Below are positions 1-9,028 of a stretch of DNA of 64,000 bases, piece after piece. The position numbers and the translations under genes were made by a program. The stretch is from Niallia circulans (GTDB taxonomy: Bacteria > Bacillota > Bacilli > Bacillales > Cytobacillaceae): assembly GCF_003726095.1 (NCBI RefSeq), contig NZ_CP026031.1:372001-436000 (forward strand). The letters are read 5' to 3'. The notes under the pieces are model-generated. The model searched no databases. It saw only the letters and a program-made list of their open reading frames with translations, and had not been told where the DNA came from. Within the stretch, counting starts at the first letter, position 1. Every line of letters begins with the position of its first letter.

Positions 1-240
1 TACGTTTTCAAAAAAAGGTGTACCTATTATGGCGGGAGACAGAGAATTCTTTCCATTTCTAGGAATGACCTGTCTATAAAAGGATTGTTTAGAAGGATAA
101 AGAGGATTAATTAGTTCGTTCGCTGTTTTTTCTGCCATTATAGTTCCTTCATTATTAAGTAAAGTAATAGAGATATTTAATATATCTGTCATTAAATTAC
201 ATATATACTCCAAATTCTTCATATTTAGACGATTTCCCAC
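1..240 (-). CDS. N-terminal part of a probable sugar-operon regulator (runs off the left edge)
   Basis: An 80-codon open frame on the minus strand begins at GTG 240-238, six bases after a strong GGAGGAGA ribosome site, and continues past base 1. An in-frame ATG at 255 lies before that site, so I prefer the GTG. The visible part (MKNLEYICNLMTDILNIS, then a hydrophilic segment) resembles the sensor-like N-terminus of AraC-type regulators found beside sugar ABC operons, but no DNA-binding domain is inside the window. The gene is divergent from the sugar importer/beta-galactosidase operon at 447, which suggests it controls that operon. Family is an inference; being a real gene start is well supported. 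Confidence 0.55.
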   Translation of the reverse strand, partial: MGNRLNMKNLEYICNLMTDILNISITLLNNEGTIMAEKTANELINPLYPSKQSFYRQVIPRNGKNSLSPAIIGTPFFENV

Positions 241-364
241 TAGATTCTCCTCCATTAAATTGAATGTTGTCAAAATTTAGAGAGTGATAAGGTAGTTGAA
301 ATACCAAAATAATAGAAATTATACCATAACCATCTTTGATAACAGTATATACTTGGACTACTCA

Positions 365-378
365 GGTAAGCGTTTTCT
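365..378 (+). promoter_or_regulatory. cre-like CcpA site before the beta-galactosidase operon
   Basis: GGTAAGCGTTTTCT matches the cre consensus TGWAANCGNTNWCA at all but the first and last base. It lies about 70 bases before the solute-binding protein start. A weak promoter (TTGAAA at 296, TATACC-like at 319) sits upstream, so binding here would act as a roadblock. Confidence 0.5.
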
Positions 379-446
379 ATTCATTTTGTTTTCTTTTTAG
401 ATTTATAGAAAGCAGAAAAAATCTCTTTTAAAAGGAGTGGAACTTT

Positions 447-1760
447 ATGAGGAAAATCTATGGTTTTGTTTTATTATTTCTATTTATGATTGTGTTAGGG
501 GCATGTAGCAATAGCTCCTCAACGAGTACAGAAGATCTAACCATTCCAGATAATCCAGAGGATATAAAAGGGGATGTCACCGTCTGGGCCTGGGCATTGG
601 AAGCAAATTATTTAGAAAAGGATGTACTTCCTGCTTTTAATAAGAAATATCCTAATGTAAACGTGAAGGTTGAGCATATTGGTGTTGATCAAGTATATCA
701 AAAGGTTAGTGCGGGTCTTTCATCAGGGGGAAGCGGATTACCAGATGTAGTACAGGTAGAAAATAATCGTATTCATTCATTTACAGATGATTTTCCTGAT
801 GCATTTACAAATTTAAGTTCACTTGGCTTTGACAAACATGAAAATGAATTTTCTAAGTCGAAAATAGATGGGTTAAAGGATAAGGATGGAAATATCATTG
901 CAGCACCAAGAGATTTAGGACCAGTGGGTGTTATCTATCGGACAGATATTTTTGAGGAGGCAGGAGTTGACCCAGCGACTATCAAAACATGGGATGACTA
1001 TATCAAAGCGGGGAAAAAGGTTGTTGAACATACGGGGAAGGCATTTCTAGGAACAGATGGAGATGGATTGCTTAGAATTATGCTGCAGCAGCAAGGAAGC
1101 TATTATTTTACAGAGGATAATAAATTAGATCTTACTTCAGACGCAGCCAAAAAGGCCATTGATATTTTGCAAAAAATGAAGGATGTAGAATTAATTATCT
1201 ACACAAATAACTGGGATGGGCAAGTAGCAGCAATGAAAAATGGAGAGGTCGCAACACAGCCTGGTGCTGTCTGGTGGAGTGGAACGATGATTGAACAAAT
1301 GCCTGAGTTGTCAGGTAAATGGGGCATGTTCCAACTGCCTGCTTTTGAAGAAGGGGGAGGGAGAGCTTCTAATGATGGAGGATCTGCCTTAGCGATTCCA
1401 AGTAAATCGGATAATAAAGTAGCAGCATATGTGTTTGCTGAATTTGCATCAACAGATGTAGAATCACAAATTAAGGCACTTACGAATAGAGGATTATTCC
1501 CAGCGTTATTAGCAGCATATGAAGAGCCGGTTTTCAGTGAAGAACAAGAATATTTTAATAATCAAACATTCTTTAAAGATTTTGCTGATACAGTAACAGA
1601 TATTCCCTCTGTTAATCACAGTAGTGCAGAGCTAGAACTCAGATCCATTATGACAAGTCAAATGGAAGCGTTTTTACTTGAGAATAAACCAGCAGCACAA
1701 ATATTGGAGGATGGAAAGAAACAAGCTGAGCAGCAAACTGGATTGGAATCGAGCAATTAA
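447..1760 (+). CDS. Sugar ABC transporter solute-binding lipoprotein
   Basis: A 437-aa extracellular solute-binding protein of the family-1 (maltose-type) class. Residues 1-20 form a lipoprotein signal ending in the lipobox LGAC (Cys20), so the mature protein is lipid-anchored outside the membrane. The body has the typical 'VTVWAW' start and a conserved 'PDVVQVENNRIHSF' region. AAAAGGAGTGG precedes the ATG. It heads an operon with two permeases and a GH42 beta-galactosidase, so the ligand is likely a galactoside or galacto-oligosaccharide (compare ganS-P-Q-A of B. subtilis). Substrate is inferred from context only. Confidence 0.88.
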   Translation: MRKIYGFVLLFLFMIVLGACSNSSSTSTEDLTIPDNPEDIKGDVTVWAWALEANYLEKDVLPAFNKKYPNVNVKVEHIGVDQVYQKVSAGLSSGGSGLPDVVQVENNRIHSFTDDFPDAFTNLSSLGFDKHENEFSKSKIDGLKDKDGNIIAAPRDLGPVGVIYRTDIFEEAGVDPATIKTWDDYIKAGKKVVEHTGKAFLGTDGDGLLRIMLQQQGSYYFTEDNKLDLTSDAAKKAIDILQKMKDVELIIYTNNWDGQVAAMKNGEVATQPGAVWWSGTMIEQMPELSGKWGMFQLPAFEEGGGRASNDGGSALAIPSKSDNKVAAYVFAEFASTDVESQIKALTNRGLFPALLAAYEEPVFSEEQEYFNNQTFFKDFADTVTDIPSVNHSSAELELRSIMTSQMEAFLLENKPAAQILEDGKKQAEQQTGLESSN

Positions 1761-1780
1761 AAACCATTTTTGCTAAAGGA

Positions 1781-1835
1781 TTAGAGGCTGACTTTGAGAA
1801 TAGCATTTGAACCTATTTTTGAATGCAGCCTCTAA
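1781..1835 (+). promoter_or_regulatory. Intra-operon hairpin between binding protein and permeases
   Basis: TTAGAGGCTG (1781-1790) and CAGCCTCTAA (1826-1835) are perfect 10-base inverted repeats with a 35-base loop, directly after the binding-protein gene and just before the permease ribosome site. There is a short A/T-rich tail but no long T-run. Such hairpins commonly protect or partly terminate the message so the binding protein is made in excess; that role is inferred. Confidence 0.55.
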
Positions 1836-1853
1836 AAAAGGAGGGGGAGAAGG

Positions 1854-2771
1854 ATGTCGGATAATAAAATGCTAGAAACAGGAACAAATTCATTAACTAT
1901 AAAAAAGAAAAAACAATTTATCACGCCTAAGACCGTTCCTTATCTATTTGTTGGTCCAGCCTTGCTATTGTTTATTGCTTTTACGGTTTATCCTATAATT
2001 GCTTCTTTTCTATTAAGTTTTCAAACAAAGGTGGCAGGTGTGTATACTTTTTCTGGGCTTGCGAACTATACACGGCTTTTCAGTGATCCACTCTTTTACA
2101 AAGCGCTTGGCAATACATTTATTATTTTGCTAGTGCAGGTTCCGATTATGTTATTCCTAGCCGTCTTATTAGCGAGTGTATTGAATTCTAGTTTATTAAG
2201 AATGAAAGGTTTTTACCGGGTCGCTTTTTTTACTCCTGCTGTTACTTCATTAGTCGCAGCTTCCATCATTTTTGTATTGCTGTTAAATACAGACTACGGT
2301 TTAATCAATTATTTATTCACTTCAATCGGTCTTGAGAAGGTTCATTGGCTGACAGATCCTTTCTGGGCGAAGGTCTCCCTTATTCTTGTAACAACTTGGA
2401 GATGGACTGGCTATAACATGGTTATCTTATTAGCTGGCTTGCAAAATATCCCGAATAGTTTGTATGAAGCAGCTAGTATAGATGGTGCCAGTACAATCAA
2501 GAAATTCTTTTATATCACGATTCCACAGCTTAAGCCCGTTCTGTTATTTACTTTTGTAATGTCAACAATTGGCTCCTTTCAATTATTTGATGAGCCGTAC
2601 AACTTAACAAATGGCGGTCCAAATAATGCGACCATAACGATTACTTACTATCTTTATAATCAGGGCTTCAGTTTCTTTAATTTTGGTTATGCATCGGCCA
2701 TTGCTTATGTAATTGTGCTCTTTATCGCGGTTCTATCATGGATTCAATTTAAGGTGGTGAGAAATGACTGA
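1854..2771 (+). CDS. Sugar ABC transporter permease (MalF/LacF type)
   Basis: A 305-aa inner-membrane permease with six predicted membrane segments and the conserved cytoplasmic EAA loop ('LYEAASIDGASTIKKFF', about residues 204-220) that docks the ATPase. A strong AGGAGGGGGAGAAGG site precedes the ATG. Its TGA overlaps the ATG of the next permease by one base (TGATG), a sign of coupled translation. It forms the channel heterodimer with the next gene product. No ATPase gene is in this operon, so a shared MsmX-type ATPase is probably used. Confidence 0.9.
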   Translation: MSDNKMLETGTNSLTIKKKKQFITPKTVPYLFVGPALLLFIAFTVYPIIASFLLSFQTKVAGVYTFSGLANYTRLFSDPLFYKALGNTFIILLVQVPIMLFLAVLLASVLNSSLLRMKGFYRVAFFTPAVTSLVAASIIFVLLLNTDYGLINYLFTSIGLEKVHWLTDPFWAKVSLILVTTWRWTGYNMVILLAGLQNIPNSLYEAASIDGASTIKKFFYITIPQLKPVLLFTFVMSTIGSFQLFDEPYNLTNGGPNNATITITYYLYNQGFSFFNFGYASAIAYVIVLFIAVLSWIQFKVVRND

Positions 2772-3598
2772 TGACAAAACAGAAACGCATTCAAAAAATA
2801 TTTATGCACCTATTTTTACTTATTGGTGTGGTCATTTCGATTGGTCCATTTTATTGGATGCTTGTAGGGGCAACAAATCCTTCAGGCAATGTGCTGGCCT
2901 TTCCTCCAAAATTGATTCCTGGTGATTATTTGCTGGAGAACCTACGAAATTTAAGCAATTCTATCGATATTGTCAAAGCGGTAACTAATTCATCAATCAT
3001 TGCGATTGTTTTTGTCATAGTAAGTTTATTCATTTGTTCCGCAGCAGGCTATGCTTTTGCGAAGTTTAAATTTAAGGGCAGCAATCTGATTTTTGCATCC
3101 TTTTTATTGGCGATGATGATCCCATATCAGGCTACGATTATTCCACTATTTCAAATCTTTGGATCGTTAGACTGGATCAATACGTATCAAGCGATTATAT
3201 TGCCGCAAATATGCTATCCCTTTGCTATCTTTTTGATTAGGCAAAATATGCAGGGAATACCAGATTCCTTAATAGAAGCAGCAAGAATAGATGGGGCTGG
3301 AGAGTTCTTTATCTTTTTCAAAATTGCTTTGCCAACAATGAAGCCTGCTTTAGCGGCTGTTGGGATTTTCCTTTTTACTCATCAATGGAATAATTTTATG
3401 TGGCCATTAATAGTGATGACAACACAGGAAAATTATACTTTGCCAGTGGCTTTGTCCACTTTAGCTGGTCTTAATTCTATTGATTATGGACAATTGATGT
3501 TAGGGACAGCTATTTCGGTAATCCCAGTAATGGCCGTCTTTCTTATCCTGCAAAAGCACTTTATTTCCGGTATTTTAGGTGGTTCGATAAAAGAATAA
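2771..3598 (+). CDS. Sugar ABC transporter permease (MalG/LacG type)
   Basis: A 275-aa second permease subunit with six membrane segments and the EAA loop 'LIEAARIDGAGEFFIF' (about residues 168-183). It starts one base inside the stop codon of the preceding permease. C-terminus 'QKHFISGILGGSIKE' is typical of the MalG class. It pairs with the upstream permease for uptake of the operon's sugar, probably a beta-galactoside. Confidence 0.9.
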   Translation: MTKQKRIQKIFMHLFLLIGVVISIGPFYWMLVGATNPSGNVLAFPPKLIPGDYLLENLRNLSNSIDIVKAVTNSSIIAIVFVIVSLFICSAAGYAFAKFKFKGSNLIFASFLLAMMIPYQATIIPLFQIFGSLDWINTYQAIILPQICYPFAIFLIRQNMQGIPDSLIEAARIDGAGEFFIFFKIALPTMKPALAAVGIFLFTHQWNNFMWPLIVMTTQENYTLPVALSTLAGLNSIDYGQLMLGTAISVIPVMAVFLILQKHFISGILGGSIKE

Positions 3599-3622
3599 AG
3601 AATATAGATAGGAGTGCAAATA

Positions 3623-5659
3623 ATGACGAAAAAATGGACGGAGGAAAAATTAACACTAGGTGTTTGCTATTATCCAGAACACTGGTCAGAGGAGCTGTGG
3701 GAAGATGATTTTCAAAGAATGAAGGAGCTAGGATTTACCTATGTTCGCATGGGGGAATTTTCCTGGACGATATTGGAGCCAGAAGAAGGGGTATATTCTT
3801 TTGCTTTATTTGATCGAGCGATTGAAAAAGCCCATAAATTCGGCCTGAAGATAGTGCTCGGAACCCCAACAGCTACACCGCCAGCATGGCTGACCCATAA
3901 ATATCCTGATGTATTGAATGTATCCCAAACAGGCATACCGTTCCAGCATGGCGCTCGAAGACATTATAACTATAATTCGGAAAACTATCGAAGACTAAGT
4001 TCCGCTATCGTGACAGAAATGGCAAAACATTATAGCCATAATCCAGGCGTTGTCGGCTGGCAGATTGATAATGAATTAAATTGTGAAATAGATGTTTTTT
4101 ATTCGGACGCCGATCATCTAGCTTTTAGAAGATGGGCAATGGAAAAATATCAAACGTTAGATCAATTAAATGAGGCATGGGGAACTGTTTTTTGGAATCA
4201 GACATATACCTGCTGGGATCAAGTTTATTTAACTCGCACAACGGTTCCCAATTCTCCCAACCCTCATCATATGTTAGATGAAAAGCGGTTCATTTCTGAT
4301 AGTGCTATTTCTTATGCAAAAATGCAAGCAGACATTATTCGGAAATATACAAGCAATCAGTGGGTTACCACAAATGGGATGTTTAAGCATCTCGATAATC
4401 ATAAGCTGACAAATGAAGTGCTAGACTTCTATGCTTATGATTCTTATCCTAATTTCGGCAGAGTATTAGAAGATAAGAGCGATAAGCCTTTGCGAGACCG
4501 GAAATGGAGCTGGAACTTAAGTGTAGTCCGCAGCATTTCCCCTAATTTTGCTATTTTTGAACAGCAGTCCGGTCCCGGCGGATGGGTGACACGACTAGAA
4601 CAGCCGTCGCCTAATCCAGGACAGCTTCGCCTATGGACCTATCAATCGATTGCACATGGTGCAGATTTAGTTATGTATTTCCGCTGGCGAACAGCAACGA
4701 AAGGAACAGAAATTTACTGGCATGGCATTAATGACTATCATAATCTGCCTAACCGCCGTATAAAAGAAGTAGAGCAAGTAAGCAAGGAGATTCAACTAAT
4801 CGGAGAGAAGATAGCAGGAGCGACTTACCAGGCAGAGATAGCAATCGTCACTAATTATGATAATGAGTGGGATGCGGAATTTGATAAGTGGTCAGGACCT
4901 TTTGCTTCCCTTAGCAAAGAGGCATGGTTTAAGGTGCTGCAGTACAATCATATACCTGTAGATGCCTATAATCTAAATAGTAACTCTAATCTAGATGAGT
5001 TGAAAAAATATAAAGTACTGGTGTATCCTCATGCAGCGATTGTATCAGAACAAACAGCGAATTTGCTGAAAAAGTATGTAAAGCAAGGTGGTAAATTGAT
5101 ACTAGGCTGTCGCACTGGATATAAGGATGAAACAGGTCAAGTCTATATGAAGGCATTCCCAGGTTATCTAGCAGACCTTACGGGAATAACGGTAGAGGAT
5201 TTTACAAGGGAAGCACCGTTTGAAACTACTCCAATCGTAATCTACAAAGAAAAAACAGAGATTAAGACTAGAGGATTTTATGAGACTTTAAAAATCGAAT
5301 CAAAAGATACGAAAGTAATAGGGAGGTTTTCTGACTGCTATTTTGAAGGAAAGCCCGGCCTGGTTAAGCACCAATATGGAGAGGGAGCTTGTTATTATTT
5401 TGGAGGCGTGTTTACTATCGAGCTTGTTGAAAATTTACTTGAAGAAATACAAATAAATAATAATAACAAATTTGATTTACCTGAAAGTGTAGAGTTGTCC
5501 ATACGCAAGAAAGAAGGGAAGGAATTTGTTTTCTTATTAAATTATTCCCATGAGACGCAGGAACTGGAAGTCAAGGAGGGAATGACCAATATTTTAACAG
5601 GAGAGAAGGTACATCAGAAGATACAATTGAAGGGTTATGATGTACTTGTGTTAGAGTAG
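3623..5659 (+). CDS. GH42 beta-galactosidase
   Basis: A 678-aa family GH42 beta-galactosidase, cytoplasmic (no signal peptide), of normal length for the family. The catalytic acid/base is Glu151 in 'WQIDNE' and the nucleophile Glu313 in 'IFEQQSGPGGW'; the N-terminal 'YYPEHW' strand of the TIM barrel and a trimerisation-type middle domain ('VLVYPHA') are also present. I start it at ATG 3623 because GGAGTG lies eight bases before it; a GTG at 3614 is inside that ribosome site. It should hydrolyse galactosides brought in by the upstream transporter. Confidence 0.93.
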   Translation: MTKKWTEEKLTLGVCYYPEHWSEELWEDDFQRMKELGFTYVRMGEFSWTILEPEEGVYSFALFDRAIEKAHKFGLKIVLGTPTATPPAWLTHKYPDVLNVSQTGIPFQHGARRHYNYNSENYRRLSSAIVTEMAKHYSHNPGVVGWQIDNELNCEIDVFYSDADHLAFRRWAMEKYQTLDQLNEAWGTVFWNQTYTCWDQVYLTRTTVPNSPNPHHMLDEKRFISDSAISYAKMQADIIRKYTSNQWVTTNGMFKHLDNHKLTNEVLDFYAYDSYPNFGRVLEDKSDKPLRDRKWSWNLSVVRSISPNFAIFEQQSGPGGWVTRLEQPSPNPGQLRLWTYQSIAHGADLVMYFRWRTATKGTEIYWHGINDYHNLPNRRIKEVEQVSKEIQLIGEKIAGATYQAEIAIVTNYDNEWDAEFDKWSGPFASLSKEAWFKVLQYNHIPVDAYNLNSNSNLDELKKYKVLVYPHAAIVSEQTANLLKKYVKQGGKLILGCRTGYKDETGQVYMKAFPGYLADLTGITVEDFTREAPFETTPIVIYKEKTEIKTRGFYETLKIESKDTKVIGRFSDCYFEGKPGLVKHQYGEGACYYFGGVFTIELVENLLEEIQINNNNKFDLPESVELSIRKKEGKEFVFLLNYSHETQELEVKEGMTNILTGEKVHQKIQLKGYDVLVLE

Positions 5660-5687
5660 AATATCAGAGGGATAAAGAGGCTTAAGG

Positions 5688-5718
5688 AAGGACGTTGTAA
5701 ATAAAGCAACGTCCTTTT
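5688..5718 (+). terminator. Rho-independent terminator of the beta-galactosidase operon
   Basis: AAGGACGTTG (5688-5697) pairs with CAACGTCCTT (5707-5716), followed by T bases. Confidence 0.85.
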
Positions 5719-5879
5719 AAATTTACTAATATCTGCAAAATAAAAATTATTATTTTCATATTGTATGATTGTCCTTTATACTAGGGAAGTATGTTAAAAA
5801 TAGAGTAGCTAGATCCCTCAAAGAAATGATTCTTTTCAAATAAATTAGCTAGTGAATTTTTGTAAGGAGGAAATGTCGT

Positions 5880-7271
5880 TTGACCACTATTGAAAAAGAA
5901 ACAATGATTGTTGATATTAAGAATGTTGATGAAAAAGGTGCTGGACAAGCAGTTGTTTGGCGCGAAAATGAATTAGGCAACAAAAAGAAGCTAAAACTAA
6001 CAATCCCGCAAACTTTACCAGGTGAAAAGGTAAAGGTAACAGTTGATCAGCCGCATAGAAGACATCGAAAAGCGATGCCAGAAGAAATCATAGATGCACA
6101 TGCGGAAAGAATTGGACCAGCTTGTCCACATTTTGAAAAATGCGGCGGATGTGTATGGCAGCATTGGGATTATAATGGGCAATTACAACAAAAAACCAAT
6201 CATGTAAAACGGGTGATTGAAGAACAAGGATTTGATCCTAGCTTAGTAAAAGATACAATCGGCATGGATGAGCCTTGGAGATACCGCAATAAAATGGAAT
6301 TTACCTTTGCTGCGGATGGTTCTCTTGGTCTACATGAGCAAGGGAATTTTAGAAAAATTATTTCCTTAGAAACTTGCCTGATCGCTGGAAAAGAAATGGT
6401 GGAAGCGGCACTTGAAATAGCCAATTGGGTAAAGGAACATGCATTAAAAGGTTATAATAAAGATACACATGAAGGACTTCTTCGTCATTTAATGGTGAGA
6501 CAGTCTTTTGCTACAGGGGAAATGATGTTGGCGCTATTTGCGACAGAAGCTCCAGACGGTTCTTTGAAAGATGCAGTGGATACAATAGTTGCTCGTATTA
6601 CCGAAAAGTTCCCACAAGTTAAAAGCTTTATGTGGTTAGAGAATACCGATTGGGCAGATCGTACGCAATCAGAAAAAAGTCATACATTAGCTGGGAGAGA
6701 TTTCATTTACGATGAAATGGATGGATATCGATTCCGCGTCTGGTTTGATACTTTCTTCCAAACGAATCCGACGCAAGCACAAAAATTAGTCGATTTAGCT
6801 GTAGAAATGGCGGAACCAAAGAAATCAGAGAATATGATTGATCTATTCTGTGGTGTCGGTACATTTTCTCTTCCATTCGCGAGCAGGGTTGGCAAGCTTG
6901 TCGGGATTGAAATTGTCGAAAGTTCGATTGAATCAGCAAAACGAAATGCAGGAGATAATGGTATTGATAATACTACTTTCCTAGCACAAGATGCCCGAAC
7001 TGGATTAGCACAAGTATTAGAAACATTTGGCAGCCCTGAGTTATTGCTGCTAGATCCTCCTCGCTCTGGTGCAGGTGGAAAGGTAATGAGACGTATCGGA
7101 CGTTCTCAACCAGAAAGAATTGTATATGTATCATGTAATCCAGATACCTTTGCTACTGATATTAAGCAACTGGAGCCATTTGGATATACATTGAAAGTGG
7201 TTCAGCCAGTCGACTTATTCCCGCATACCGTTCACGTTGAATGCTGTGCATTATTAGTAAGAAATAATTAA
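5880..7271 (+). CDS. rlmD: 23S rRNA (uracil-C5)-methyltransferase, RlmD/RlmCD family
   Basis: A 463-aa SAM-dependent RNA m5U methyltransferase. It has an N-terminal TRAM RNA-binding domain (about 1-65), an iron-sulfur motif 'CPHFEKCGGC' (about residues 80-89), the SAM site 'DLFCGVGTF', the 'LLDPPRSG' motif, and the catalytic cysteine in 'VSCNP' with the general-base Glu near the C-terminus ('HVEC'). It starts at TTG, nine bases after AAGGAGG; an ATG at 5873 is out of frame and closes at once. Two paralogues are common in bacilli, so the exact target base (U747 and/or U1939) is not decided by sequence. Confidence 0.88.
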   Translation: MTTIEKETMIVDIKNVDEKGAGQAVVWRENELGNKKKLKLTIPQTLPGEKVKVTVDQPHRRHRKAMPEEIIDAHAERIGPACPHFEKCGGCVWQHWDYNGQLQQKTNHVKRVIEEQGFDPSLVKDTIGMDEPWRYRNKMEFTFAADGSLGLHEQGNFRKIISLETCLIAGKEMVEAALEIANWVKEHALKGYNKDTHEGLLRHLMVRQSFATGEMMLALFATEAPDGSLKDAVDTIVARITEKFPQVKSFMWLENTDWADRTQSEKSHTLAGRDFIYDEMDGYRFRVWFDTFFQTNPTQAQKLVDLAVEMAEPKKSENMIDLFCGVGTFSLPFASRVGKLVGIEIVESSIESAKRNAGDNGIDNTTFLAQDARTGLAQVLETFGSPELLLLDPPRSGAGGKVMRRIGRSQPERIVYVSCNPDTFATDIKQLEPFGYTLKVVQPVDLFPHTVHVECCALLVRNN

Positions 7272-7279
7272 TATTTGAT

Positions 7280-7316
7280 AAGCTGATTTCAGATTTTTTC
7301 TGCTATCAGCTTTTTT
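7280..7316 (+). terminator. Terminator of rlmD
   Basis: AAGCTGAT (7280-7287) pairs with ATCAGCTT (7305-7312), followed by TTTTT. Confidence 0.85.
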
Positions 7317-7506
7317 ATTGTTATAGATAGAAAATGGAGTTGTATTAGTATTGTAGAATCTCCATTTTAAAAAAAATTATCCCCTATGTAGGGAAAATAT
7401 GAGCAATTGGAGAAAGAGGAATTGTAAATATCTAGTTATTTCTCCCAAATATCCCGGCGAATCTTACAGTTCTTCCAACAATTATGCAATGAGTTTTGCT
7501 TGCAAA

Positions 7507-7544
7507 CCTGTTAGCCTTGTATATGGGCCTGTTAAAACAGGAGG
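7507..7544 (+). promoter_or_regulatory. Leader hairpin overlapping the ribosome site of the cell-wall hydrolase
   Basis: CCTGTT (7528-7533) pairs with AACAGG (7536-7541), whose last bases belong to the AGGAGG ribosome site. A second copy of CCTGTTA at 7507-7513 could pair with the same AACAGG, giving two exclusive folds. This looks like a possible translation switch, but no known riboswitch class was recognised. Confidence 0.3.
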
Positions 7545-7554
7545 TATACAAAAA

Positions 7555-8088
7555 ATGAAACAGTTATTATTTATTGCAATTATATTCACTTTTATTAGTG
7601 GTTCTTATATATATATACCATCTATTGCAAAAGCAGAAACAATTAGTAAGGAAGAAACAACAACTGTAGCAACAAGAAAATTTGCTGTTGATAAAAAGGA
7701 AAATGTAAAAGCTTCTGATGAATCAGCAGACATAACGAATAATGAAAAAAAATTACTGGCCCGTCTTGTTCATGCAGAAGCGAAGGGTGAGCCGTTTGCC
7801 GGTAAAGTAGCAGTAGCTGATGTAGTACTAAATCGTCTAGATGATAAGCAGTTTCCTGATACAGTAGAGTCTGTCATCTATGAGAAAAATGCTTTTCAGC
7901 CTGTTCAGAACGGTTCCATCGATAAAGCACCGGATAAAGAGTCCATGGAAGCAGTAGAAGAAGCATTAAATAATGGAAAAGAGAATAAAGAGCTTCTTTA
8001 TTTCTATAATCCAGATACAGCAACAAGTGATTGGATTTTTACAAGACAAGTGATTAAGCATATAGGAAATCATGCATTTTCTATTTAA
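7555..8088 (+). CDS. Cell-wall hydrolase, SleB/CwlJ (Hydrolase_2) domain
   Basis: A 177-aa secreted protein: signal peptide about 1-29 ending 'IAKA', then a linker and a Hydrolase_2 domain ('LLARLVHAEAKGEPFAGKVA', with the conserved Glu in HAEA). This domain is the lytic transglycosylase/amidase fold of the spore-germination enzymes SleB and CwlJ, here without a peptidoglycan-binding domain, as in the YkvT class. I start at ATG 7555 because an AGGAGG lies ten bases upstream and a signal peptide follows; the open frame extends upstream to 7399 but without ribosome site or protein-like content. The substrate is peptidoglycan; whether it acts in spores or vegetative cells is unknown. Confidence 0.85.
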   Translation: MKQLLFIAIIFTFISGSYIYIPSIAKAETISKEETTTVATRKFAVDKKENVKASDESADITNNEKKLLARLVHAEAKGEPFAGKVAVADVVLNRLDDKQFPDTVESVIYEKNAFQPVQNGSIDKAPDKESMEAVEEALNNGKENKELLYFYNPDTATSDWIFTRQVIKHIGNHAFSI

Positions 8089-8270
8089 GAAGCATTAATT
8101 AGTTAATTATTTTGCCCTTATTTCATATATTAGTAGTAGTTGAGGAGATTTTCGAATAGAATTTCTCCATTTTTTTATTCTTTATTATTTATTGCTAATA
8201 CGGGAAAAGGAAAATATTTGAAACTTTTTCAATGTACTGTTCGTATAGTTTTTATTGAGGAGGCGATGTG

Positions 8271-8822
8271 TTGAAGAAAAGTAATCATCGTATAATCATA
8301 ATCGCATTATTTCCTTTTCTTCTTATATTATTAGCTGGATGTACCGAGAAAACAGTTAAAGATACAGATCCATACATACAACCAGTAGAAGCTGTTTTAC
8401 AAAATGCCTTAAATGGACCCAAGGATGAATTAATAGAAATATGGAACAAGCAAAAGGAAAGCAAAGCAAATGGAGAAGAAAAGCAGGCTGCTCTAGGAGA
8501 ATATGAAGAAGCAGTCTTTAAAGATTATTTTTCTAATCAAAAATCCTATAATGATTTCATTACAAGATATGGGACGATCTTAATGATGGAGTCGTATAAA
8601 AAGGATTATAGTCTTAAGGTTAAAAATATTGAATTCGAAAGAACTGATTCGAAAGGAAAGATTTATAACTTTTCTATATCATTAGCATATCATAAAAAGG
8701 GCATGGATGAGCCAAAAGTAAAACAAGTAACTGGGCAAGCGAATGTAAATGCTGATTATAAAATTGAAAGAATGTTTATCCGTGTAAATGATTTATGGGG
8801 ATCAATTGATAAGAGAAAGTAA
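8271..8822 (+). CDS. Uncharacterised lipoprotein
   Basis: About 183 aa with a lipoprotein signal (hydrophobic stretch, then 'LLAGC') followed by a hydrophilic, Lys/Glu-rich domain ending 'FIRVNDLWGSIDKRK'. It would be anchored outside the membrane. TTG 8271 lies seven bases after GAGGAGG; GTG 8268 is the in-frame alternative. I do not recognise the family. It stands alone between the SleB-type hydrolase and a convergent IclR gene. Confidence 0.75.
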   Translation: MKKSNHRIIIIALFPFLLILLAGCTEKTVKDTDPYIQPVEAVLQNALNGPKDELIEIWNKQKESKANGEEKQAALGEYEEAVFKDYFSNQKSYNDFITRYGTILMMESYKKDYSLKVKNIEFERTDSKGKIYNFSISLAYHKKGMDEPKVKQVTGQANVNADYKIERMFIRVNDLWGSIDKRK

Positions 8823-8882
8823 AATCTGCTATGTTAACGAAGAAGTGGATAAAGATAGCGTTTGAAAAAGAGATGTAATTAT

Positions 8883-9028
8883 TCGGGTGCAGTTCAGAAT
8901 GCCGAAGCTCCACGGAAAGTAACACCCGATTCAAAGTGATTAATAAATATACTTTACTTAAAACTTCTATTTCAAAAAACGGGAGTTTGTCTACAGTCTG
9001 AAGAGACAGGCAAAAATGCCTGTCTCTT
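8883..9028 (+). other. Structured intergenic stretch with two stem-loops
   Basis: TCGGGTG (8883-8889) and CACCCGA (8923-8929) form one inverted repeat. Further on, AAGAGACAGGCA (9001-9012) and TGCCTGTCTCTT (9017-9028) form a perfect 12-bp hairpin lying between two convergent genes and overlapping the stop codon of the IclR gene. It lacks a good T-run, so it is a weak or RNA-stabilising terminator. Confidence 0.5.

Noticed and set aside
7399..7554. Upstream extension of the cell-wall hydrolase and possible c-di-AMP (ydaO) riboswitch
   Set aside because: The extension has no ribosome site and precedes a proper signal peptide. A GGCGAATC stretch resembles one ydaO segment, but the other conserved ydaO blocks are missing.
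8886..8897. GGTGCAGTTCAG resembling the end of the IS at 61641
   Set aside because: Only about 12 bases agree and no other IS sequence or second end is nearby; chance or an old relic cannot be told apart.
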